A stretch of 64,000 nt of DNA from Streptococcus oralis subsp. dentisani (GCF_002096335.1 NZ_NCUW01000027.1:1-64000); one strand, 5' to 3'; positions 39,280 through 47,993 are shown, counted from the stretch's first letter. A program made the numbers and translations. The notes: a model not told the origin generated them from the letters alone.

Positions 39280-39308
39280 AGTATACACTATTGTGTTTTG
39301 ATTTACAA
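39280..39308 (-). promoter_or_regulatory. Promoter of the EcsC-family gene
   Basis: Minus strand: TTGTAA (39308-39303), 17 bp, TATACT (39285-39280). The -35 overlaps the present stop codon of the prepilin peptidase gene. Confidence 0.7.
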
Positions 39309-39959
39309 TATTAATTTACACCAAATAATCAAACAAGCAGCAAGTAAGAGGAAAGGCACGAAAGGAAGTCTTTCCTTTTTCTTTTGCAGGAGAAAGGTCA
39401 GGATGCCCGTCGCAGAAGCGAACTGAATCAAGATGAGTAATTCTGTCGCGCTAAAGACGAGAGCACAAGAGGCCAGAAAGAGAAAATCCCCTGCGCCCAT
39501 GCGGATATCGAAAAAATGAGCCAAGATTCCGAGGGCAAGGAAGAAGACCATGACCAGATTCCAACCAGAGCAGGCCATGAGGATTAGGTGGAAAGTCATC
39601 CAGACCAGTAAGGGATATTCCTGATGGCGAAAGTCATAGATGCCCAAGGTCAAGCCAGTAGTGATTAGAATGACTTGCCCCGAGGAAAGAAAGCCCCAAT
39701 ACCAAGACAGAAAGAGGAATCCCAAGCCCAATTCAAATAGGGCATACCAGACAGGATAGCGAACCTTGCAGTAGCGACAGCGAAAGCGATTAACCACCTG
39801 CGAAAGGATGGGAATCAAATCTAGCGGACGCAAGCGAGTCTGACAAGAATCGCAGTGACTAGCTGGTCTGATAATGGATTGCTCAGGAAAACGGTCAATG
39901 ACCAAACCTAGAAAAGAAGCGAGAATGCTCCCGACAAGAAAAAAATAAAGATCAATCAT
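39303..39959 (-). CDS. Type IV prepilin peptidase (competence pilus, CclA/ComC-like)
   Basis: 218 aa, A24 family aspartic protease of the membrane. Zinc-finger cysteines in SHCDSCQTRLRPLDLIP and CRYCKVRYP; catalytic Asp motifs TLGIYDFRHQ and ILAHFDIRMGAGDFLF (GxGD). It removes leader peptides from competence pilins and methylates them. The C-terminus is altered: the last residues WCKLIL are read from inserted DNA, while copy 1 of the flanking repeat keeps the presumed original FGKLLLV. Probably harmless, since the core is intact. Confidence 0.9.
   Translation of the reverse strand: MIDLYFFLVGSILASFLGLVIDRFPEQSIIRPASHCDSCQTRLRPLDLIPILSQVVNRFRCRYCKVRYPVWYALFELGLGFLFLSWYWGFLSSGQVILITTGLTLGIYDFRHQEYPLLVWMTFHLILMACSGWNLVMVFFLALGILAHFFDIRMGAGDFLFLASCALVFSATELLILIQFASATGILTFLLQKKKERLPFVPFLLLAACLIIWCKLIL
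39323..39417. repeat. 95-bp direct repeat, copy 2
   Basis: Exactly 1020 bp from copy 1 (38303-38397). It contains the codons for the last ~30 residues of the prepilin peptidase. The two copies flank the EcsC-family gene. Confidence 0.92.
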
Positions 39960-40028
39960 ACTTATCTATTCGTAAAAAATAGGAGAAGTAGTATAATAGA
40001 GAAACACAGATAAGATGGTGAGGAAAAT

Positions 40029-40484
40029 ATGACAATTCGTTTTGAAGAAAATGTGAGCGTAGAAAATGCTCAGCTCGTATGCAAATGGTCCAACTCCCTT
40101 GGCAAATCCTTTCAAGAACAATGGATGGGAACAATGATTCCTTTTCACTTAACAATTCAAATCTTGCAAGATTTGGAAGGAATCTTTTCAATCTTTGATG
40201 GACAAGAGTTTGTGGGGCTTATCCAGAAAATCAGGCTAGAAGACAGAAATCTTCATATCGGGAGATTTTTTATCAACCCCCAGAAACAGGGGCAAGGCTT
40301 AGGTAGCCAGGCTTTAAGGAAATTTGTTAGTTTGGCCTTTGAAAATGAAGACATAGATACTATTTCTCTAAATATCTACGAGGCAAATCAAAGAGCCAAG
40401 CACCTCTATCAAAAAGAAGGATTTGAAATCGTTCAGATGGTTGAAGAACCTATACGAAAATACGTTATGAAAAAGGGGAGATAG
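40029..40484 (+). CDS. GNAT-family N-acetyltransferase
   Basis: 151 aa. The acetyl-CoA loop QKQGQGLGSQALRKFV (Q/RxxGxG/A motif) and the C-terminal IYEANQRAKHLYQKEGFE block are typical GNAT features. Substrate unknown. Divergent from the prepilin peptidase gene; a TATAAT (39992-39997) precedes it. Confidence 0.9.
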   Translation: MTIRFEENVSVENAQLVCKWSNSLGKSFQEQWMGTMIPFHLTIQILQDLEGIFSIFDGQEFVGLIQKIRLEDRNLHIGRFFINPQKQGQGLGSQALRKFVSLAFENEDIDTISLNIYEANQRAKHLYQKEGFEIVQMVEEPIRKYVMKKGR

Positions 40485-40525
40485 AAGACGAAGAAGATAG
40501 GGAAAGCAGCTTTAAAATCATAAAA

Positions 40526-40570
40526 AACGCATAATATCAGGTGTTAAAAAACTTGATACTATGCGTTTTA
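40526..40570. terminator. Long hairpin terminator after the GNAT gene
   Basis: AAAACGCATAATATCAGGTG pairs with ACTTGATACTATGCGTTTT (few mismatches), T-rich on the plus strand and A-rich before; convergent genes share it. Confidence 0.82.
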
Positions 40571-40631
40571 TTATAGAGGGATTTACTGGATTTTCTCTAC
40601 AACTTGAGTTTATATCCAACTTCTCTTTCTA

Positions 40632-41705
40632 CTAACGATTTTTCCAAGCTTGGTAACGGGTGTCGATTAAGAGTTGGGTTAGGCGTCCCATGGTTTCTCT
40701 TTCTTCGGGAGTGAGGGATTGAGCTTGGACAAAGAGATGGTGAATGTGTTCAATGACCTTGAAGGAAGAAAGATCGTTGATGGAGGAGATGCATGCATCA
40801 AGAATGATTCCGAAAAAGAGGTCGAAGTAGAGTTGCAGTTCCGTATCAGGAACTGTCTCAACCCATTCCTTGAAAGTAGTATCGACTTGCTGGCTGTCAC
40901 TATTGGTCTCATCCAGTTGGACAAAGTGTTTGTCTGCAACCTGCCAACTAAAGGTGTCGTGCTGGGCAATACCACCTAGGGCAGTGCTTCGAACGACGAT
41001 TTTTTTATCAGGAATTTCTAGCATCATCCCGATGATAGAACCTTGTGGGACAAATACTTTTGTTCTTTCCATCATGTTTTGATAGCCTGGTGTTTCGGTC
41101 AGTTCCTTGTGAAGTCCAGGCGCATCAAAAGTATAGACGCCGACAATGCTTTTTTGTAAGAGTGGGTCGAGTTGACTGGCAGCGTAGACGGCTAGATTGC
41201 CCCCTTTTGAATGCCCTGCCAGAATAACCTTTTGGTTAGGATGTTGAGCCAAAAAGTCCTGTAAATACTGAAGGGCATGTTTTTGAGCTGGAATTTCCTT
41301 CATATAGGTCATATGGAAATCTTCTTTCCAACCGATGATACTATCATCCGTACCGCGAAAAACAAGCAAGTAGGTATCGAGACTGATACGATAAGTCATA
41401 GCTGCAAACTGTTTTTGCAATTCAGGATCAATATCATTGATAAAGTTTGAGAGTTTACAATTTTTAAATCGTTTGTGTTGAGAGAGTTGATCCAACAACT
41501 GGAGGCGGTTCTTATTGGTCAGCATAGTCGTTTCTCTAGGGATTTGAGGTGCTAGATCTATGAGACGCTTTGGTTCTTGAGCGGCTACATCATCAAAAGG
41601 AAGATAGGTTAATTCAGTCAAAGCAAGGACATCTAACTCGTTCACGGGAAGGTCATAAAAGGAATCGTATGCTACATCATTCAAGTAGTCAAAAATATTG
41701 GCCAT
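40632..41705 (-). CDS. Mbeg1-like lipase-type alpha/beta hydrolase (DUF2974)
   Basis: 357 aa. ILAGHSKGGNLAVYAASQLD (about residues 160-180) has the nucleophile-elbow GHSKGG with Ser; FRGTDDSIIGWKEDF precedes it as in class 3 lipases. VYTFDAPGLHKE and the HDTFSWQV block likely carry Asp and His of the triad. No signal peptide, so cytoplasmic. Substrate unknown. AAAGGAG precedes ATG. Confidence 0.88.
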   Translation of the reverse strand: MANIFDYLNDVAYDSFYDLPVNELDVLALTELTYLPFDDVAAQEPKRLIDLAPQIPRETTMLTNKNRLQLLDQLSQHKRFKNCKLSNFINDIDPELQKQFAAMTYRISLDTYLLVFRGTDDSIIGWKEDFHMTYMKEIPAQKHALQYLQDFLAQHPNQKVILAGHSKGGNLAVYAASQLDPLLQKSIVGVYTFDAPGLHKELTETPGYQNMMERTKVFVPQGSIIGMMLEIPDKKIVVRSTALGGIAQHDTFSWQVADKHFVQLDETNSDSQQVDTTFKEWVETVPDTELQLYFDLFFGIILDACISSINDLSSFKVIEHIHHLFVQAQSLTPEERETMGRLTQLLIDTRYQAWKNR

Positions 41706-41832
41706 AAAAGCTCCTTTCTCTATGTTTATCCTACCACATTTACAGAGAATTAGCTAGTAGACTTGTTTAGCCGCTCTACATAATGACCTAGTAGTTAGGG
41801 ATTGGTTCAGATATACAGAAGACAGATTGCTT

Positions 41833-42609
41833 TTATTTCAAACCTCTAAAGGAACTTACTTGGATATTTTTGTTATCAATGCCATTTTCCTTTAAAAAAT
41901 TCTTCATCTCATTTACATCATCAGGCTGACCTGTGACGAGATAGCTGGCTTGATTGCCGTATTCATCAATAGCACGTTTTAAAAATGCTTGACTTTGAGA
42001 AAATTCATCGTTAGTTTTATAAGTAAAATTCGATGTTTTTTGAGCCAGTTCCTTCATCTCATTATCGAAAATAGTAACTCCTTTGTCCAAATGGTTGAGA
42101 ATAATTGGAGCTTTTCCAGCCCATTCTTTGATAAGGGGACGTAAAGCAGAAATTCCAACATCAGATGCAAAGCAAACTAGTGGCTGATTCATATCTTTAA
42201 CGGTCAAAGAGGAATCCAGCCAACTCATCTCAATCTCACTTCCGGCAGGTAAATGTGTCAAGGTTTCCTTAAAGTGGCTACCACTATTATGCGTTAAAAT
42301 GAGGATTTCATCTTCATCAGGTGTGGAGGCAATAGTTAGCCATCGACTGGTCTGCTCACCCTTAGCTTCGTTTTTCCTAGAAGCGGACGACGTATCAGGG
42401 AGTGTAAACTTAGCATAAGCCCCCGCTTTCCAGGTTTGATGACTCGGCTTTGTGATATGAATTAAATACAAATCTCCGGTAGGGTTTTCGATGGATTTTA
42501 TCGATAATGTCTGACTTCGTCCAAGATAGGCGATGGTACCCCAAGTTATAAGGGCTAGTAATCCAAGTGTTGAAAGAATGATAATAAACATTTTTTTACC
42601 TCTTTTCAT
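41833..42609 (-). CDS. Membrane-anchored ferredoxin-reductase-like flavoprotein
   Basis: 258 aa from ATG 42609 (AGGAG 10 nt upstream); the frame can extend to 42660. One N-terminal helix (FIIILSTLGLLALITWGTIAYLG) is followed by a beta-barrel like FAD domain (WKAGAYAKFTLPD, SRWLTIASTP) and an NAD(P)-binding half (CFASDVGISALRPL, SYLVTGQPDDVNEMKNFL). It resembles the soluble part of ferric reductase/FNR proteins without the heme membrane domain. It is downstream of and matched by operator to the TetR gene at 42697. Confidence 0.8.
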   Translation of the reverse strand: MKRGKKMFIIILSTLGLLALITWGTIAYLGRSQTLSIKSIENPTGDLYLIHITKPSHQTWKAGAYAKFTLPDTSSASRKNEAKGEQTSRWLTIASTPDEDEILILTHNSGSHFKETLTHLPAGSEIEMSWLDSSLTVKDMNQPLVCFASDVGISALRPLIKEWAGKAPIILNHLDKGVTIFDNEMKELAQKTSNFTYKTNDEFSQSQAFLKRAIDEYGNQASYLVTGQPDDVNEMKNFLKENGIDNKNIQVSSFRGLK

Positions 42610-42635
42610 TTTTTTATGACTCCTATTCTTAATCA

Positions 42636-42664
42636 TTGAATGAACTATAATTAAATTCATTCAT
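42636..42664. promoter_or_regulatory. TetR-type operator 2 (before the reductase-like gene)
   Basis: TGAATGAA (42637-42644) and TTCATTCA (42656-42663) are inverted arms with an 11-bp gap. It is almost the same as the palindrome in front of the tetR gene (43283-43312). It lies between tetR and the reductase-like gene, over the latter's upstream codons, supporting the downstream start at 42609. Confidence 0.78.
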
Positions 42665-42696
42665 AAATTTCCAAAAAATAAAGAAAACCATTTTCT

Positions 42697-43260
42697 TTAT
42701 TTTAGAACTCCTTTTATGAAGTTGGTTGCAAGTATTTCGACAGTTTTGCCTATATCTGGAAAATCTTTTTCCGTGATATGCATATCCATGTAGTAAAATA
42801 GGTTATAAACTTGTAAAATCTCTTGAATCTTTTCTGGAGAATACCCTTCAGCCTGCATACGATTTGTAAAAGTTTTAACTAGAAATTGATGAAATGGATT
42901 TGCGACTTTGCCTTCTTCTGAGGAATAGTAGCTATGCAACTCATCTGCTATGGCAGGATTGTACCATTCTGCAAGGATTTTATTGGAAGAAACGAGTGCT
43001 CTGGACTGAGCAAAGAGTTGACTAATAAGATCAATCATATCAATTTCCCAATCCAGTTCTTCGATCATAGCTTGGCGAACACGGTTGTTTTCATCTATAT
43101 AGATGTCTAGAAAAATGGCTTCTTTACTCTCGTAATAGTTATAAAAAGAACCGACTGCTACACCAGCTTGCCTAGCAATTTCTGAAATTCCTGTCGCCTT
43201 GTAACCTTTTTTCGAAAAAACTTCATAGGCCGCTGTCTTTAAAGCTTGTTTTTTGTCCAA
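42697..43260 (-). CDS. TetR-family transcriptional regulator
   Basis: 187 aa: N-terminal helix-turn-helix GISEIARQAGVAVGSFYNYYESKEAIF (about residues 24-50), then a helical effector domain. The start is TTG at 43260 with AAAGGAGG upstream. The flanking operators suggest it represses itself and the reductase-like gene next to it, probably in response to a small redox-active or toxic compound; the ligand cannot be seen. Confidence 0.9.
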   Translation of the reverse strand: MDKKQALKTAAYEVFSKKGYKATGISEIARQAGVAVGSFYNYYESKEAIFLDIYIDENNRVRQAMIEELDWEIDMIDLISQLFAQSRALVSSNKILAEWYNPAIADELHSYYSSEEGKVANPFHQFLVKTFTNRMQAEGYSPEKIQEILQVYNLFYYMDMHITEKDFPDIGKTVEILATNFIKGVLK

Positions 43261-43282
43261 TCTGATTTAACCTCCTTTAAGT

Positions 43283-43312
43283 ATGAATGAATAGTTTATT
43301 TTGTTCATTCAT
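43283..43312. promoter_or_regulatory. TetR-type operator 1 (before tetR)
   Basis: Perfect 9-bp inverted arms ATGAATGAA (43283-43291) and TTCATTCAT (43304-43312) with a 12-bp gap, just upstream of the tetR ribosome site. Confidence 0.82.
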
Positions 43313-43675
43313 ATTCTAACAAATCCTAGCTGGCTTGTCAATAAGAAGGATAAATGAATTAGTTTAAAGCAATTACATTTATAAACAGAAGAGTTACATG
43401 AGCTTACAAGGCATTTACTTTGATGAGATTGCTTATTTTAAATCTATTCCTTAAGTAAAAGAAACACTGACTAAACGAGTACAAAAAGGGAAAATATAGG
43501 ATAAGGCTGGAACTATAGTTAAAAATAAGGTATGATATCAATGGGATTATTCTCTATTTAGCTTTCGCTTCCTAATCTGGATTTGAACAATAGATAGCCG
43601 AATAGTTGAGATACTAATCCATAAATTTTTTTATTAAGGCATTTGATATTTTGAACAAGAGTAAAGGAGGAGCGC
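43313..43675. other. Gene-free stretch with a possible phage terminase remnant
   Basis: No gene is visible in these 363 bp. On the plus strand about 43398-43480 translates as MSLQGIYFDEIAYFKSIP, stop, VKETLTKRVQKGK; the LxGxxFDEIA...VxxTLxR pattern resembles the ATPase-motif II area of phage terminase large subunits. It has no ribosome site and a stop in frame, so at most it is a scar. Confidence 0.35.
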
Positions 43676-44353
43676 ATGCACAAGATTTTACTGGTAGAAG
43701 ATGACCAAGTCATTCGGCAACAAGTTGGGAAATTGCTCTCTGAGTGGGGCTTTGAGGTCGTTTTGGTAGAAGACTTTATGGAAGTATTGAGCTTATTTGT
43801 CCAGTCGGAACCTCATTTGGTCCTCATGGATATTGGTCTGCCTCTTTTTAATGGCTATCACTGGTGCCAGGAGATTCGCAAGATTTCCAAGGTACCTATC
43901 ATGTTTCTGTCTTCGAGAGATCAGGCTATGGATATTGTCATGGCGATCAATATGGGAGCGGATGACTTTGTAACTAAGCCATTTGATCAGCAGGTCCTCC
44001 TTGCCAAGGTTCAGGGCTTATTGCGTCGTTCCTATGAGTTTGGGCGGGATAAGAGTTTGCTGGAGTATGCAGGTGTCATTCTCAATACCAAGTCTATGGA
44101 CCTGCACTATCAGGGTGAAGTCCTGAGCTTAACCAAGAATGAATTTCAAATTTTGCGGGTTTTGTTTGAACATGCGGGTAATATCGTGGCGCGTGATGAC
44201 CTGATGCGGGAACTCTGGAATAGCGACTTTTTCATCGATGACAATACCCTGTCTGTTAATGTGGCTCGTTTGCGCAAAAAGTTGGAGGAGCAAGGCTTGG
44301 CAGGCTTTATCGAAACCAAGAAAGGGATAGGATACGGACTGAAACATGCTTGA
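43676..44353 (+). CDS. OmpR-family response regulator (BceR-like)
   Basis: 225 aa. Receiver: DD in LLVEDDQ, phospho-Asp in LVLMDIGLPLFNGYHW, Thr/Ser in FLSSRD, Lys in VTKPFD. C-terminal winged helix about 130-225 (SLTKNEFQILRVLFEHAG, DNTLSVNVARLRKKLEE). It overlaps the kinase by 8 nt. In Gram-positives such pairs control antimicrobial-peptide transporters. AAAGGAGGAG precedes ATG. Confidence 0.93.
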   Translation: MHKILLVEDDQVIRQQVGKLLSEWGFEVVLVEDFMEVLSLFVQSEPHLVLMDIGLPLFNGYHWCQEIRKISKVPIMFLSSRDQAMDIVMAINMGADDFVTKPFDQQVLLAKVQGLLRRSYEFGRDKSLLEYAGVILNTKSMDLHYQGEVLSLTKNEFQILRVLFEHAGNIVARDDLMRELWNSDFFIDDNTLSVNVARLRKKLEEQGLAGFIETKKGIGYGLKHA

Positions 44354-45320
44354 TTGGAAACCATTTTTTCTAGCCTATCTGCGCTCTCGTAGTCGCATCT
44401 TTGTCTATATTTTTTCGTTGGGTTTTCTTGTTCTTCTCTTTCAGTTTCTGTTTGCTAGTCTAGGATCTTATTTTCTTTACTTTTTCCTGCTCAGTAGTTT
44501 TTTGACCTTTTTATTTTTGGCTTGGGATATGTTTGCAGAAGCTCGGACTTACCGACAGGAAGTTCTCTATGCTGAGAGAGATCCCAAGTCTCCTCTGGAA
44601 TGTGCGCTGGCAGAAAAACTCGAAGAGCGAGAGTCTGAATTGTATCAAAAGAAGTCGGAAGCCCAAAGCAAACTGACGGATTTGCTTGATTACTATACCT
44701 TGTGGGTTCACCAGATTAAGACCCCCATTGCGGCGAGTCGTCTCTTGGTAGCAGAAGTCTCTGATCGGGAGGTCAAACAGCAGCTGGAACAGGAAATTTT
44801 CAAGATTGACTCCTATACCAACCTGGTCTTACAGTACTTGCGTTTAGAGAGTTTTCATGATGACTTGGTCTTTGAACAGGTCAAAGTGGAGGACTTGGTC
44901 AAGGAAATGGTTCGTAAGTACGCACTTTTCTTTATCCAGAAGGGGTTGACGGTCAATCTACATGATCTCGACAAAACCATCGTGACCGATAAGAAATGGT
45001 TGTTGGTCGTCATTGAACAAATTCTTTCAAACAGCCTCAAGTACACCAAGGAAGGTGGGCTCGAGATTTATATGGAGGGCCAGGAGCTCTGTATCAAGGA
45101 TACGGGAATCGGGATTAAAAACAGCGATGTCCTCCGAGTCTTTGAACGTGGCTTTTCAGGCTACAATGGCCGTCTGACCCAGCAGTCGTCTGGTCTCGGC
45201 CTCTACCTATCCAAGAAAATTTCTGAAGAACTTGGCCATCAAATTCGTATCGAGTCTGAGGTTGGAAAAGGAACGACAGTCAGAATTAAGTTTGCCGATA
45301 TGAATCTGAGAATTGAGTGA
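44346..45320 (+). CDS. Intramembrane-sensing histidine kinase (BceS-like)
   Basis: 324 aa with two close N-terminal helices and almost no outer loop, so it cannot sense ligand alone; BceS-type kinases are gated by the BceAB transporter. Phospho-His is in LWVHQIKTPIAASRLL; ATPase: EQILSNSLKYTKEGG (N box), DTGIGI (G1), GLGLYLSKKISEELGH (G2). Directly downstream lies only a decayed permease gene, so the natural partner seems lost locally. Confidence 0.93.
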   Translation: MLDWKPFFLAYLRSRSRIFVYIFSLGFLVLLFQFLFASLGSYFLYFFLLSSFLTFLFLAWDMFAEARTYRQEVLYAERDPKSPLECALAEKLEERESELYQKKSEAQSKLTDLLDYYTLWVHQIKTPIAASRLLVAEVSDREVKQQLEQEIFKIDSYTNLVLQYLRLESFHDDLVFEQVKVEDLVKEMVRKYALFFIQKGLTVNLHDLDKTIVTDKKWLLVVIEQILSNSLKYTKEGGLEIYMEGQELCIKDTGIGIKNSDVLRVFERGFSGYNGRLTQQSSGLGLYLSKKISEELGHQIRIESEVGKGTTVRIKFADMNLRIE

Positions 45321-45334
45321 GCACAATAGATAAG

Positions 45335-45364
45335 AGCCCAGGATAAAACAACTGGGCTTTTTTA
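45335..45364 (+). terminator. Terminator after the histidine kinase gene
   Basis: AGCCCAG (45335-45341) / CTGGGCT (45352-45358) then TTTTTT. Confidence 0.9.
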
Positions 45365-45392
45365 TCTTTAACTGTGTATCCTAGTACACTAT

Positions 45393-46038
45393 TTGCTTGG
45401 GCGTTTCCGGTTAAAAAATAAAAATCAACCAGACTTTGTGAAAGGTCATCTACAAAATCAAGCTATTCTTTTAACATCAGACTATAATTATCTAGTCGCA
45501 TCCAATCTTCAATCCTTCCTAAGAACTGGGTTCAACATCAAAATGCAGAAATTACTAGTGAACTCGCTGGTGGGATGGATGGACTGTATGCGAAGAGGGA
45601 CAGTTGAAACTAGCTGATGATTATCCAGACTGTCTTAATAAATCGATATTGCGTTTTGAAGTTTAGGCTAGTCTTGTTTACGGCTCTATTCGAGCAAGTA
45701 CCAGTGAGCAAATCAATGAGATTTTTGGTGCGTTCTTCTTTATCGGTATCTTTCTATTTATTATTTTTATGGTTGGTGCAGTATTAATTATCCACTATAA
45801 ACAAATCTCTGAGGGATATGAAGACCACGAACGCTTTATCATCTTGAAAAAGGTAGGTCCTGATCAAAAGCAGATCAAGCAAACCATTAACAAGCAAATC
45901 TTGACCGTTTTCTTTCTTCCTGTAATTTTTGCCTTCCTCCATTTGGCCTTTTCTTATCATATGCTTAGTTTGATTCTCAAGGTCATTGAAGTAGTAGATG
46001 CGACCATGATGTTAACAATAATCTTATCTACCTGTTAA
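45393..46038 (+). pseudogene. Remnant of a BceB/FtsX-type ABC permease
   Basis: Two ORF pieces and in-frame translation between them give the end of a peptide-resistance permease: NQPDFVKGHLQNQAILLTSD, NYLVASNLQSFLRTG, then after stops and frameshifts STSEQINEIFGAFFFIGIF, IHYKQISEGYEDHERF, ILKKVGPDQKQIKQTI and a last membrane helix. The N-terminal half and any ATPase gene are absent. It is the former partner class of BceRS-like kinases. Non-functional. Confidence 0.8.
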
Positions 46039-46078
46039 ATTGATAGATTTCTTCAGAGAAAGACTGTAAAATTTTTGA

Positions 46079-46084
46079 TATAAT
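46079..46084 (+). promoter_or_regulatory. Extended -10 promoter before DUF389 copy 1
   Basis: TGATATAAT (TGn plus TATAAT 46079-46084); -35 poor. The 140-nt leader has no gene. Confidence 0.5.
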
Positions 46085-46226
46085 GTTAAGGATAGACTGA
46101 CGGATGCTTAAAAGATAATTTTCAAAAGAATAACAGGTGAGAATTAAAAATATGTAAGATTGGACAGAAGTCTCTCTATCATCATCCATGCAGAAACAAG
46201 ATTATATGAAATAAAAGGAGTAACCA

Positions 46227-47276
46227 ATGACCGGAAATTATTCAACGCGTGAATTCCGCGAGAAACTATATGATGACCTTCATGTTCGATTAAGAGATAC
46301 AGTGATTTTGATGTGTGCGATTTTTATTGCCTCTATAGGTCTAAATATGAATTCAACTGCTGTCATTATTGGAGCCATGCTGATTTCCCCTCTTATGACA
46401 TCGATTGTTGGACTCGGATTTGGTTTAGCTATTTTTGATACGCGTTTAATCAAGCAATCTTTAGAGGTTTTATTTACTCAAGTATTGGTCAGCTTGCTTG
46501 TTTCGACTCTGTATTTCTGGATTTCTCCCTTATCTTATGCAAGTAGCGAATTGATTGCACGAACCTCTCCAACCATTTGGGATGTTCTCATTGCTATTGC
46601 TGGTGGGATAGCAGGTGTAATTGGGTCAAGGAAAAAAGAAGCAAACAATATCGTGCCAGGAGTAGCCATTGCAACAGCTCTGATGCCACCTATCTGTACT
46701 GCAGGATATGGTTTAGCTAACGGAAATGTACGATTTTTATTTGGGGCTCTCTATCTTTTCTTGATCAACTGTGCCTTTATCATGCTAGCCAACATTATTG
46801 GAACAAGAATTTTGATGAGAAAATCTCCCTTAAGTTCATTTAAAGAGCTAAACATTAAAATGAAAATTGGCTTGATATCCTTGATTGTATTATTGGTTCT
46901 TCCAGCCAGCTATTCAGCAGTCACTCTGACGATGGATCAAGCACGAAAAGAAGGGATCAAACAGTTTGTAGGAAAAGAGTTCGCCAATCATACGGTCATT
47001 AATCAAGTCTATAAGTCAAGGGACAATGAATTAGTCTTGACGGTTGTTGGAGATCCGATTTCAGAAGAAGAATTAGAAAGGATCCACCAAAAACAAGCCT
47101 CTTACGGTATTCAATCTGTTCAATTAAAAGTCAATCAAGTCCATAATTCGATAAAATTAGATAGTGAGATGACCAAGGAATTTTATGAAAACATTAACAA
47201 GTATATCGATCAAAAACTCTCTGAAAAAGATTCACAAAACGATCTCGTAAAAGAAAATGAAGCAGACAAGGATTGA
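46227..47276 (+). CDS. DUF389 (TIGR00341) membrane protein, copy 1
   Basis: 349 aa with about six helices in residues 25-240 (ILMCAIFIASIGLNMNSTAV, IGAMLISPLMTSIVGLGFG, VPGVAIATALMPPICTAGYG) and a soluble C-terminal part ending in a charged tail (SEKDSQNDLVKENEADKD). DUF389 proteins are conserved, function unknown; a transport role is often suggested. AAAAGGAG precedes ATG. I count 22 differences in 349 residues from the copy at 48896-49945. Confidence 0.9.
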   Translation: MTGNYSTREFREKLYDDLHVRLRDTVILMCAIFIASIGLNMNSTAVIIGAMLISPLMTSIVGLGFGLAIFDTRLIKQSLEVLFTQVLVSLLVSTLYFWISPLSYASSELIARTSPTIWDVLIAIAGGIAGVIGSRKKEANNIVPGVAIATALMPPICTAGYGLANGNVRFLFGALYLFLINCAFIMLANIIGTRILMRKSPLSSFKELNIKMKIGLISLIVLLVLPASYSAVTLTMDQARKEGIKQFVGKEFANHTVINQVYKSRDNELVLTVVGDPISEEELERIHQKQASYGIQSVQLKVNQVHNSIKLDSEMTKEFYENINKYIDQKLSEKDSQNDLVKENEADKD

Positions 47277-47285
47277 GGACAATGA
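46227..47285 (+). repeat. Gene-length direct repeat, unit 1 (DUF389)
   Basis: Near-identical DNA to 48896-49954, continuing a few bases past the stop (GATTGAGGA). The units are 2669 bp apart in the same orientation. Confidence 0.88.
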
Positions 47286-47370
47286 ACTGAATCGGTTTTT
47301 ACGCCGTGTTTTTCTTGTATCTTCCTCTTTCTTACTTATAGCAGGTTGTTTTTGCTTGAATAAGAAATAA
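47257..47370 (+). CDS. Small ORF overlapping the DUF389 end, probable gene stub
   Basis: 37 codons (MKQTRIEDNELNRFLRRVFL, then a hydrophobic VSSSFLLIAGCFCLNKK). It starts inside the end of DUF389 copy 1 (ATGAAGCAGAC) and lacks a ribosome site. The same start after copy 2 stops at 12 codons. It could be the start of a lost downstream membrane protein. Weak evidence for expression. Confidence 0.3.
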   Translation: MKQTRIEDNELNRFLRRVFLVSSSFLLIAGCFCLNKK

Positions 47371-47993
47371 ATTAGAAGTTCTATCATCTAAGAAAAATGA
47401 TGAAAAAAATCATTTAACTAATGGTGTGAACGTTTAGTGTTTATCAGCTCCATTCTCTGTAATTTTGGGGGTAAAATCCACACCATTTAGATAAAATTAG
47501 TTGAATTTGATTGGAAAAACGCTTTTATAAAAGCGGAGAAAAGTCTTGATATTACGCTGTTTTTAGTCCAACTGAAATTCATACTTTCCAAACCAGGCTT
47601 GAAAAAAGCTCGTAAAGCATCACAATTTAGTAAACGTTAAAACTTATTTAAACTTATTGAAAGCATTTCGTATCAAAAATACGGGATGCTTTTTCTGTTC
47701 ACCCCAAATTTTTGTAACTAGGTGATACTTGAAATTAATACAAATTTGGTTGTTTTTGATAAATCTAAGCAACACTAAATGATGAAGTGAAAGGGGATGA
47801 ATCTTTGATAGTAGTCATTTATTGTGAAATATGATATATTTATTAATTAGATGGATGAATACTTCTAGAGTTAAATATAGCATAATAGGGACAGACTTTT
47901 TGGTTTATTTTTGTTTGTAGTCGGATTATGAAAGAATATCCAATATTATGCGATAAGATAGAATGTTACAAAAAAGAAAGGGGATGCAATCCG
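47371..47993. other. Gene-poor debris between the DUF389 copies
   Basis: No intact gene in about 620 bp. A plus-strand open end near 47575-47640 (FILSKPGLKKARKASQFSKR, stop) looks like the tail of a lost gene. AAGCATTTCGTAT/ATACGGGATGCTT followed by TTTTT (about 47660-47695) is an imperfect terminator. The rest is A+T-rich with nothing I recognise. Confidence 0.55.
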
